Shown here in pieces: positions 22,208 to 34,200 of a stretch of 64,000 nt of DNA. Both the position numbers and the translations under genes were made by a program. The notes under the pieces are model-generated. The model searched no databases, was not told the DNA's origin, and saw only the letters and a program-made list of their open reading frames with translations. Each line of letters starts with the position of its first letter. Positions within the stretch are counted from its first letter, which is position 1. This stretch comes from Plecoglossus altivelis (taxonomy: Eukaryota > Chordata > Actinopteri > Osmeriformes > Plecoglossidae), in contig BROE01000007.1 in assembly GCA_036571765.1 (NCBI GenBank), positions 15,933,002-15,997,001 of the forward strand, read 5' to 3'.

Positions 22208-25200
22208 ACTCTCTCCTCTCATGTTTTGTTCACTTCAGGACTTTCTGCTCTCTGTGTAGTGTTCATGCAGTACGCCTCTCTCGTTCTCTGTTTATGTGAT
22301 CCTCGCTCGCTGTGTTATGCTAAGCAAGGGTGTTTATCAAAGCCCCATGTTTTGAGTGATGAAGCGTGTGTGTTGTAGCAAGGATTCTCTCCTGGACCTG
22401 GATGGGAGACCAGCTGCTCTGATTAAGAAGTACACGACCATCAGAGAGTCTGGAGAGAAGCTGCACCAGCTGACTGAGGTCTGTAGTGCAGCACACTCCT
22501 CCTCAGACCCACCTCTGAGCTGCTACATCTGCTCAGTCATGGTCGATCTGCGGGGTTACCTGACACCAGCTGTCTGAGGGCAGAGAGAGCTCAGGTGCTC
22601 CTGTGTTTGTGCCCCACCAGGAAAACAAGAGGCTGTTCAAAGCAGATGACAGCACGGAGTCTTGGAGGGATTACGTTAGCTACATCGACAGAAAAGTGTT
22701 GGAAGGCTTCTTTAAAGTCGTCCTCGTGTCTCTCAAATTCCTGTCCAATAACATGCAAAACAAGGTAAGGAGTGGGAGTGGTCAGAGTGGCACACCCGCT
22801 CTGTGCCGTGACCCGCTGTGTGTACCGTGACCCCCTGTGTGTGCTGTGACCCCCTGTGTGTGCCATGACCCCCCCTGTGTGTGCCGTGACCCCCTGTGTG
22901 TGCCGTGACCCCCCTGTGTGTGCTGTGACCCCCCTGTGTGTCCCCGCAGGCGAGCAGAGAGCCCCTGTTTGAGGTGCGTTTCGAGCTGGAGGACGGAGAG
23001 ACAGCCTTCTACCCCTCCCTCAGCTATGGCATCGCTAACAGCTTCTATGACATGCTGGAGGAGCTCATCAGCGATGTGTACAAGGCTGCCACTCTGGTTC
23101 CACGCATATCAGTGACCAACAAAGTGTCCTACCAGGTGAGCAGGCTGCTGTCCTCTGCTGTTATACTCGACACAGTCCTACATGTAGCTATGTGGAGCCA
23201 GCCTCCAAAACACACTTATGGCTTCAAATATTTACCAGCCTGTAATTACCATTGCAATTTTCTACTAGTAGTGTTTAGCACGTGACCTGTGTGTGTGACT
23301 GTTGTGTGTGTATGTGACCTGTGTGCACATGACTTTTGTGTGTGTGTGTGACCTGTGTGTGTGACCTTTTTGCGTGTGTGACTGTTGTGTGGGTGTGTGA
23401 CATGTGTGTGTGACCGTTGTGTGTGTGTGACCTGTGTGTGTGTGTGACTGTTGTGTGTGTGTGTGACCTGTGTGTGTGACCTGTGTGTGTGTGTGACTGT
23501 TGTGTGTCCTCCCTGTCAGCTGGAGCTGGAGGAGACATCAGAGCTGTCTGAGCTGCGTGAGGATGTGATGAACCAGGTGGTGGCAGCCATGAGCCAGGCA
23601 GAGGACTGTAAGGAGGGGCTGTACCAGTACTGCTTCCTGTGGCAGGACGACCAGCAGGAATTCATGGAGCAGTTCCTGCTGTATGGGAAGGTGCTGTCTG
23701 CTGAAGAGATAGAGGCCCATGGAGAAGAGAGCGTGCCCACGAACCCCCCCACCCTCAAGGAGTTCAAGGAGCAGGTGGGCTGCCGTGCTGAGCAGGATGG
23801 CTGTGTGTAGCTTAGTGTGTCCCAGCAGGGTGTGTGTAGCTTAGTGTGTCTGTGTGGAGTAGGGTGTGTGTCTGTGTGGAGCAGGTTGTGTGTGGCTCAG
23901 TGTCTGATCTCGTGTGCAGCCAGGGGTGTGTTTGTGTGTTGGCTCTGTAGTGTGTTGTCTGGCATGAGGTAGGGTGTCGGGTGCTCTGGCAGAGCAGGGT
24001 GCTCGTGTTCTGTGCAGAGCAGGGTGTGATGGCTGCAGAGCAGGGTGTGCTGTGCAGAGCAGGGTTGTTCTGTGCAGAGCAGTGTGGATGTCTGTGTCGG
24101 TGTGAGAGCAGGTGTGTAGATCTGGTGTAGTAGGCGGGGTGGGTGTGTGTGGCGAAGTCGGATAGTATTGCGTGGTTGAGGGGGTATTCTGTAGGAGTCT
24201 TGTGTGATCGTGTGGTAGTTCTTGTGTTCGCCTCACTGGTGTGTGTGACTGTAGTGTGTGTGTGGTGACCTGTGTGATGTGACCTGTGTGTAGCTGTGTG
24301 TGTCCTCCCTGTCAGCTGGAGCTGGAGGAGACATCAGAGCTGTCTGAGCTGCGTGAGGATGTGATGAACCAGGTGGTGGCAGCCATGAGCCAGGCAGAGG
24401 ACTGTAAGGAGGGGCTGTACCAGTACTGCTTCCTGTGGCAGGACGACCAGCAGGAATTCATGGAGCAGTTCCTGTTGTATGGGAAGGTGCTGTCTGCTGA
24501 AGAGATAGAGGCCCATGGAGAAGAGAGCGTGCCCACGAACCCCCCCACCCTCAAGGAGTTCAAGGAGCAGGTGGGCTGCTGTGCTGAGCAGGATGGCTGT
24601 GTGTAGCTTAGTGTGTCCCAGCAGGGTGTGTGTAGCTTAGTGTGTCTGTGTGGAGTAGGGTGTGTGTCTGTGTGGAGCAGGTTGTGTGTGGCTCAGTGTG
24701 TCTGTGTGCAGCAGGGTGTGTTTGTGTGTGGCTCAGTGTGTCTGTGCAGAGCAGGGTGTGTGTCTATGCAGAGCAGGGTGTGTGTCTGTGCAGAGCAGGG
24801 TGTGTGTCTGTGTAGAGCAGGGTGTGTGTCTGTGCAGAGCAGGGTGTGTGTCTGTGCAGAGCAGGGTGTGTGTCTATGCAGAGCAGGGTGTGTGTCTATG
24901 CAGAGCAGGGTGTGTGTCTATGCAGAGCAGGGTGTGTGTCTATGCAGAGCAGGGTGTGTGTCTGTGCAGAGCAGGGTGTGTGTCTGTGCAGAGCAGGGTG
25001 TGTGTCTGTGCAGAGCAGGGTGTGTGTCTGTGTAGAGCAGGGTGTGTGTCTGTGCAGAGCAGGGTTTGTGTCTGTGTAGAGCAGGGTGTGTGTCTGTGCA
25101 GAGCAGGGTGTGTGTGTGGCAGTGAGTATGGGGTTGGGTATCTGGGTTTGAGTGGTGGTAGTTAAATGATAGTTCCCTCACTGCGTTGCTCCTGCAGATA

Positions 25201-28200
25201 GACACATATGAGACTCTGTACAGCACAGTGAGCAAGCTGGAGAACTCCAACCTGCTGCAGGGCTGGCTGCAGATTGACCTCCGACCCTTCAAACACGCTC
25301 TGCTGCACACCATCAAACGCTGGAGCTTCATGTTCAAACAGTACCTGATAGACAGAGTCACCAACAGGTACTGCAGCAGGGTTCACTACATGTTTATACA
25401 GGATACTATTGTATCCAGGTATACTGTAGTTAAACACTCGTATACATGACAAGCCAGCTGAGAGACACCTGTGGGTGTGCGTGTCTGCCTGTGTGTGTGT
25501 CTACCTGTGTGTGTGTGCGTTTACCTTTGTGTGTGTCTACCTGAGTGTGTGTGTTTTCCTGTGTGTGTGTGTGTGTGTGTCTGCCTGAGTGTGTGTCTGC
25601 CTGAGTGTGTGTCTGCCTGTGTGTGTGTGTCTACCTGTGTGTGTCTACCTGTGTGTGTTTACCTGTGTGTGTGTGTGTGTGTCCAGTCTGAAGGACCTGG
25701 ATGGCTTCATCAAGGAGGTGAAGTCAGGCCTGACCGAGCCTGTGGAGGAGGGAGACTTCAAGGGGCTGGTGGGGGTCATGGGTAACCTGATGCGGGTCAA
25801 GGACAGACAAGTCGCCACGGACAACATGTTTGGCCCTCTGACAGAGACCATCCACTTCCTGAAAGACTACGGAGAGGAGCTACCAGATGAGGTTCACGCT
25901 CAGCTGCAGGTGAGCCACTTCCTGAACCACCAGGGCTTCACAGCTACGCTCAGCGTGACAAGGTCAAGACAGCAACATCAGCTCAGGTATCCTGGGTTCT
26001 GCTGCATCACCCATAGCAGCAGAACCCAGGCTGAGCTACAGGCTAACACCAGCCAGCTGCTGCTACACACCTGTGTGCTGCGTGTGTGTGCAGGATCTAC
26101 CAGAGCTGTGGAACAACGTGAAGAAGACTTCGCTGCAGGTCAAGCAGAATCTGGCTCCCCTGCAAGCTCACGAGGTCAACATCATACGCAGGAAGTGCCA
26201 GCAGTTTGAGGTGTGATCACAAACTCTCTCATGCAGTCCACTCTTACTGACATGATCACATGTGGATCCAGTCCACTCTTACTGATATGATCACATGTGG
26301 ATCCAGTCCACTCTCACTGATATGATCACATGGATCCAGTCCACCCTCACTGACATGATCACATGTGGATCCAGTCCACTCTTACTGATATGATCACATG
26401 GATCCAGTCCACCCTCACTGACATGATCACATGGATCCAGTCCACTCTTACTGATATGATCACATGGATCCAGTCCACTCTTACTGACATGATCACATGT
26501 GGATCCAGTCCACTCTTACTGATATGATCACATGGATCCAGTCCACCCTCACTGACATGATCACATGGATCCAGTCCACCCTCACTGACATGATCACATG
26601 TGGATCCACAGATCAAGCAGTTTGAGTTCAGAGAGAAGTTCAGGCAGCAGCCCTTCTTACAGTTCTCCTTTGAAACCCCACATGAGGCTCTGGATGAGGT
26701 GAGTAACAGAACATCAAGTGGCTCAAGAGTCTGAACACAACAACTTGATGTTTACTGGATAGTGCAGACTCCCTGGTGTGTGTGTGTGTGTGTGTGATGG
26801 TGTGTGGCCCTGTGTGTGTGGTGTGTGGTGTGTGTGCGCACTTGTGCGTGTGTGCGCATTCGTGCATGTGTGTGTGTGTATGTTGTTGGTGCACCCGTAT
26901 GTGTGTGTGGGTGTTTGTGGCGAGGATTTAGTGTCAACTGGACATCGCAACACTGGAGGCCGAGATGGTGGGTCTGTCGAAATCAGCCAGCTTGTTTGAG
27001 GTGAACGTACCTGATTACAAACAGCTGAAAACCTGCAGGAAGGAGATAGTTCTTCTCAAAGAGCTGTGGGACATGATCCTTCTGGTGAGGCCCTGACACA
27101 CCTCCACTATGAGAGCTTCTGAGGGGAACAGCCAGGCAGCCTGCTACAGGTACACAGGGACCGCTGGTCACCTGAGTGTTGGCTGTGTGTACAGGTGAAG
27201 GGGAACATGGATGAATGGAAGACAACGTTGTGGAAAGACATCAACGTGGACGAGATGGACATGGACACCAAAAAATACGCCAAGGATATCAAGGGTCTAG
27301 ACAAGGAGATGAGAGCCTGGGACGCCTTTTCAGGATTGGACAACATGGTGAAGAACATGATGACATCACTGCGAGCGGTAGGAGAGCTCCAGAACCCGGC
27401 CATCAGGGACCGCCACTGGCTGCAGCTCATGATGGCCACCAAGGTACTACAGCCCCACATCCCTGTGTTACCCCCCTCAGATCCCTGTGTTACCCCCCCC
27501 CCAGATCCCTGTGTTACCCCCCAGATCCCTGTGTTACCCCCCAGATCCCTGTGTTACCCCCCTCCTAGATCCCTGTGTTACCCCCCAGATCCCTGTGTTA
27601 CCCCCCCAGATCCCTGTGTTACCCCCCAGATCCCTGTGTTACCCCCCTCCTAGATCCCTGTTACCCCTCCTAGATCCCTGTGTTACCCCTCCTAGATCCC
27701 TGTGTTACCCCCCTCCTAGATCCCTGTGTTACCCCTCCTAGATCCCTGTGTTACCCCCCAGATCCCTGTGTTACCCCCCAGATCCCTGTGTTACCCCCCC
27801 AGACTCTATATTGCCCCCCAGGTCCCTGTGAAGACCTCCTGGTCTCAGGCGTGTGTTCCTCTGACAGGTGAAGTTTGAGATGTCAGAGAGGACCACGTTT
27901 GAAGACCTGCTGAGACTGAACCTGCACCAGTTTGAGGAGGAGGTCCGCAGCATTGTGGACATGGCTGTTAAGGAGTCTGGCATGGAGAAGGTGAGACCTG
28001 CATCCTGTCTCTCACTTGCCATCTTCACATACCAAGTTCTGTAGAAGTAAAGCAGGTAGTAGTGAAGGCGTGACCCCTGCGTGACTCCTGCATGACCCCT
28101 GCGTGACCCCTGCGTGACCCCTGCGTGACCCCTGCAGGTGCTGGCGGAGCTGGACAGCACCTGGAGCTCCATGGTGTTTGACCACGAGCCTCACGGCCGC

Positions 28201-31200
28201 ACAGGGACCATGCTGCTCAAAGTCAACGAGGAGCTGGTGGAGACCCTGGAGGACAACCAGGTACCTGGTCTCTCTCCAGCACCAAAGTCAGACTGGTCTC
28301 TCTCTCCAGCACCACAATTAGGCTGGTCTCTCTCCAGCACCAAAGTCAGACTGGTCTCTCTCTCCAGCACCACAGTTAGACTGGTCTCTCTCTCCAGCAC
28401 CACAGTTAGGCTGGTCTCTCTCTCCAGCACCACAGTCAGACTGATCTCTCTCTCCAGCACCACAGTCAGGCTGGTCTCTCTCTCCAGCACCACAGTCAGA
28501 CTGGTCTCTCTCTCCAGCACCACAGTCAGGCTGGTCTCTCTCTCCAGCACCACAGTCAGACTGGTCTCTCTCTCCAGCATCACAGTTAGGCTGGTCTCTC
28601 TCTCCAGCACCACAGTCAGACTGGTCTCTCTCCAGCACCACAGTCAGGCTGGTCTCTCTCTCCAGCACCACAGTCAGACTGGTCTCTCTCTCCAGCACCA
28701 CAGTCAGGCTGGTCTCTCTCTCCAGCACCACAGTCAGACTGGTCTCTCTCTCCCGCACCATAGTCAGACTGGTCTCTCTCCAGCACCACAGTCAGACTGG
28801 TCTCTCTCTCCAGCACCATAGTCAGACTGGTCTCTCTCTCCAGCATCACAATTGGGCTGGTCTCTCTCTCCAGCATCACAGTTAGGCTGGTCTCTCTCTC
28901 CAGCACCACAGTCAGACTGGGACCGCAAGCTCCTCACAGGCTCTTCTTCTGTGGTGACTCTAGGTGCAGCTCCAGACTCTGATGACCTCCAAGTACATCG
29001 CCCACTTCCTGGAGGAGGTGTCTGGCTGGCAGAACAAGCTGTCCACGGCCGACTCGGTCATCTCCATCTGGTTCGCGGTGCAGCGCACCTGGACACACCT
29101 GGAGAGCATCTTCATTGGCTCAGAGGACATCCGTGCCCAGCTGCCTGAGGACTCCAAACGCTTCGACACCATCGACAAAGATTTCAAGGTTGGATACAAA
29201 TGCTGAAGCATGAACTCATATAATAGTGTGTTCATTTAGAAGACGCTTTCATCCCAAGCAATGTACAAGTCTGGACTGTTAACATCTTGATTTGCAGCCA
29301 TTTCTCCTGCTCCACCCCTCTACACCCTTGTTCTAGAACTATGTAGCTCCACCCCCCTACAACCTTGTTCTAGAACTATATAGCTCCACCCTCCTACACC
29401 CTTGTTCTAGTACTATATAGCTCCACCCTCCTACACCCTTGTTCTAGAACTATATAGCTCCACCCTCCTACACCCTTGTTCTAGAACTATATAGCTCCAC
29501 CCCTCTACACCCTTGTTCTAGAACTATATAGCTACACCCTCCTACACCCTTGTTCTAGTACTATATAGCTACACCCCCCTACACCCTTGTTCTAGTACTA
29601 TATAGCTCCACCCCCCTACACCCTTGTTCTAGAACTATATAGCTCCACCCACTCCTACACCCTTGTTCTAGAACTATATAGCTCCACCCCCCTACACCCT
29701 TGTTCTAGAACTATATAGCTCCACCCACTCCTACTGAACCAGCACTTTCCCTTGGTGAGCTAGAGAGCTGTTGTCTACTCAGAGGGAGTCTAACTGTTGC
29801 TGCTCTCCAGGAAATCATGTGTGATGCTGTGAAGGTGACCAACGTAGTGGAGTCGACCAACAAGAAGGGTCTTCTGGAGAAGCTGGAGGGGCTGGAGACA
29901 GGGTGAACAGTCCTCCTGAAAACACCCTTCAAATGACCTGATAGTCTAACATGTGATAAGGTTTAGTGTAGTACTGGAGCAGTAGCTGTGGCACTGTGTG
30001 ACAGGGAGGTGTCTGCCCTCCCCTCCTCTCTTCTCCACTTCCCTGCCCTCCCCATCCTCCCCTCCTCTCCCCTCCCCGCACTCTCTCCCCCCCCTCCCCC
30101 TGCCCTCCCCATTTCCTCTCTCCCCTTCCTCCCCTCCCCTGTCCACTCTCCTCCCTTCCCCTCCCTCTCCCCTCCCCTCCCCTCCCTCCCCTCTCCCCTC
30201 CTCCTCTCCCCTCCTCCTCTCCCCAGCCTGGCCATGTGTGAGAAGGCCCTGGCAGAGTACCTGGAGACCAAGCGGCTGGCCTTCCCCAGGTTCTACTTCG
30301 TCTCCTCAGCCGACCTGCTGGACATTCTATCCAATGGGAACAACCCAGTGGAGGTGTGCAGAGAGCACACACACACACACACACTCTCTCTCACACACAC
30401 ACACACTATCACACACACACACACCTCTCCACCCCCAGCAGCAGAACCCTGGATGACTGTTCTGGGTGGGTGTGTATCTCTGTGCAGGTGAGCAAACACC
30501 TGTCCAAGCTGTTCGACAGCCTGTGCAACCTCAAGTTCCAGCTGGACAGCGATGGGAATCCTCTTAAGATTGCCTTGGGGATGTACAGTGGAGAGAATGA
30601 GTACGTCACCTTTGATGAGCCGTGTGACTGCTCTGGCCAGGTGAGTCACTGACCTCCTCCTTGCCCCAGACCTCCTCCCTGCTAGCCAGTCACCTGGAAG
30701 CCATCACGCTCTCTGTGTGGACATGTCCTATATCATTAGACATTAGAATCCCCTCTAGCTCATTGCCTGAGTGAACATGTGAGCATGCCTGAGTCAGTGC
30801 CTGAGTAAGCACTGAGCTCCACTCCTGCAGGTGGAGTCATGGCTGAACCGCGTCCTGGAGCGCATGTGTACTACGCTGAGGATGAAGTTTGGAGACGCGG
30901 TCCAGGCCTATGAGGAGAAACCCAGAGAGCAATGGCTGTTTGACTACCCCGCCCAGGTCTGCTGCCCCCCAGCCACATTCACAGGAGTTAAACAAGGCCA
31001 CCCTGCTCAGTGCTTCGAGTGTGGCACCTCGGAGGACAGGTAGCCTAACAAGATGGGATGTGTTGCAGATCGCCCTGGCAACCACGCAGATCTGGTGGAA
31101 CACTGAGGTGGGCATAGCGTTCGCCCGGCTGGAGGAGGGCTACGAGAACGCCATCAAGGACTACTACAAGAAGCAGGTCTGTTCACATGTGTGCCCTTGT

Positions 31201-34200
31201 CTTGGGGTGTGGGCAAGGGGTCTCCTGGAAGGCCTGATGTGAGGTCTCTCTGATGTGAGGTCTCTCTGATGTGAGGTCTCCCTGATGTGGGGTCTCCCTG
31301 ATGTGGGGTCTTTCTGATGTGAGGTTTCTCTGATGTGAGGTCTCCCTGATGTGAGGTCTCCCTGATGTGAGGTCTCTCTGATGTGAGGTCTTGCTGATGT
31401 GAGGTCTTTCTGATGTGAGGTATCCCTGATGTGGAGTCTCTCTGATGTGGGGTCTCCTGCTGTGAGGTCTCCCTGATGTGAGGTCTCCCTGATGTGACGT
31501 CTTTCTGATGCCAGGCCTCCCTGATACAGGGTCTCCCTGATGTGAGGTCTCCCTGATGTGGGGTTTCCCTGATGTGGGGTCTCCCTAATGTGAGGTCTCC
31601 CTGATGTGGGGTCTCCCTGATGTGAGGTCTCCCTGATGTGAGGTTTTCCTGATGTGGAGTCTCTCTGATGTGAGGTTTTCCTGATGTGGGTTTTTCTGAT
31701 GTGAGGTCTCTCTGATGTGAGGTCTCCCTGATGTGAGGTCTCTCTGATGTGAGGTTTGCTGATGTGAGGTCTTTCTGATGTGAGATATCCCTGATGTGGG
31801 GTCTCTCTGATGTGGGGTCTCCCTGCTGTGAGGTCTCCCTGATGTGAGGTCTCCCTGATGTGGAGTCTTTCTGATGTGAGGTCTCTGATGTGAGGTCTCG
31901 CTGATGTGAGGTTTCCCTGATGTGACGTCTTTCTGATGCCAGGTCTCCCTGATACAGGGTCTCCCTGATGTGAGGTCTCCCTGATATGGGGTTTCCCTGA
32001 TGTGGGGTCTCCCTAATGTGAGGTCTCCCTGATGTGGGGTCTCCCTGATGTGAGGTCTCCCTAATGTGAGGTCTCCCTAATGTGAGGTCTCTCTGATGTG
32101 AGTTTTTCCTGATGCGGGGTCTCTCTGATGTGAGGTTTTCCTGATGTGGTTGTCTTTCTGATGTGAGGTCTCTCTGATGTGAGGTCTCCCTGATGTGAGG
32201 TCTCTCTGATGTGAGGTCTCCCTGATGTGGGGTCTCCCTGATATGGGGTCTCCCTGATGTGGGGTCTTTCTGATGTGAGGTCTCTCTGATGTGAGGTCTT
32301 CCTGATGTGGGGACTCCCTGATGTGGGGTCTCCCTGATGTAAGGTCTCTCTGATGTGGGGTCTTTCTGATGTGAGGTCTCCCTGATGTGGGGTTTCCCTG
32401 ATGTGGGGTCTCCCTAATGTGAGGTCTCCCTGATGTGAGGTCTCCCTGATGTAAGGTCTCTCTGCTGTGAGGTCTCCCTACCGTGGGGTCTCCTTGCCGT
32501 GGGGTCTCCCTGATGTGAGGTCTCCCTGATGTGAGGTCTCCCTGATGTGGGGTCTTTCTGATGTGAGGTCTCCCTGATGTGCGGTCTCCCTGCCGTGGGG
32601 TCTCCCTGATGTGAGGTCTCCCTGATGTGAGGTCTCCCTGATGTGGGATCTCCCTGCCGTGGGGTCTCCCTGATGTGAGGTCTCCCTGATGTGGGGTCTC
32701 CCTGATGTGGGGTCTCCCTGATATGAGGTCTCCCTGATGGGGGGTCTCCCTAATGTGAGGTCTCCCTGATGTGGGGTCTCCCTGATGTAAGGTCTCCCTG
32801 GTGTGAGGTCTCCCTGTTGTGAGGTCTCCCTAATGTGAGGTCTCCCTGATGTGAGGTCTCCCTGATGTAAGGTCTCCCTGATTTGGGGTCTCCCTGATGT
32901 AAGGTCTCCCTGATGTGGGGTCTCCCTGATGTAAGGTCTCCCTGATGTGGGGTCTCCCTGTTGTGAGGTCTCCCTAATGTGAGGTCTCCCTGATGTGAGG
33001 TCTCCCTGATGTGAGGTCTCCCTGATGTAAGGTCTCCCTGCTGTGAGGTCTCCCTGATGTGGGGTCTTTCTGATGTAGGGTCTCCCTGATATGGGGTCTC
33101 CCTGCCATGGGGTCTCCTTGCCGTGGGGTCTCCCTGATGTGAGGTCCCCCTGATGTGAGGTCCCCCTGATGTGGGGTCTCCCTGATATGAGGTCTCCCTG
33201 ATGTGAGGTTTCTCTAATGTGAGGTCTCCCTGTTGTGAGGTCTCGCGGATGTGGGGTCTCCCTGATGTGAGGTCTCCCTGATGTGGGGTCTCCCTGATAT
33301 GAGGTCTCCCTGATGTGAGGTTTCTCTGATGTGAGGTCTCCCTGATGTGGGGTCTTTCTGATGTGAGGTCTCCCTGATGTGAGGTCTCCCTGATGTGAGG
33401 TCTCCCTAATGTGGGGTCTCCCTGATGTGGTGTCTCCCTGATGTGGGGTCTCCCTGATGTGGAGTCTCCCTGATGTGGGGTCTTCTTGATGTGGGGTCTC
33501 CCTGATGTGGGGTCTCCCTGATGTGAGGTCTCCCTAATGTGGGGTCTCCCTGATGTGGGGTCTCCCTAATGTGGGGTCTCCCTGATGTGGGGTCTCCCTG
33601 ATGTGGGGTCTCCCTGATATGGGGTCTCCCTGATGTGGGGTCTCCCTGATGTGAGGTCTCCCTAATGTGGGGTCTCCCTAATGTGGGGTCTCCCTGATGT
33701 GAGGTCTCCCTGATGTGAGGTCTCCCTGTTGTGAGGTCTCCCTGATGTGAGGTCTCCCTAATGTGGGATCTCCCTAATGTGGGGTCTCCCTGTGCTCCTG
33801 TAGGTGCTGCAGCTCAACACCCTCATCACACTGCTCATAGGAGAGCTGAGCCGTGGAGACAGGCAGAAGATCATGACCATCTGCACCATTGATGTCCACG
33901 CCAGGGATGTGGTGGCCAAACTGGTTACCAGCAAGGCAAGCACACTGACCTTAACCCTAAACTTAACCCTAACCCTGACTCTGACCCTAACCTTGACCCT
34001 AAACTTAACCCTGACCTTGACCCTAACCCTGACCCTAACCCTGACCCTAACCCTGACCCTGACTCTGACCCTAACCTTGACCCTAAACTTAACCCTGACC
34101 TTGACCCTAACCCTGACCCTAACCCTGACTCTAAACCTGACCCTAACCCTGACCCTGACCCTGACCGTGACTCCTCCCTCCTCAGATCGACAGCGTCCAG

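Noticed and set aside
28138..28821. A 227-codon frame starting in a dnah17 exon and running into the repeat array
   Set aside because: The real exon ends at 28260 at a good donor and joins in phase to 28964; the rest is the 30-bp repeat read through.
31215..33795. Regular short repeats that might suggest a CRISPR array
   Set aside because: Units are directly contiguous with no unique spacers, in an intron of a vertebrate gene; it is a minisatellite.
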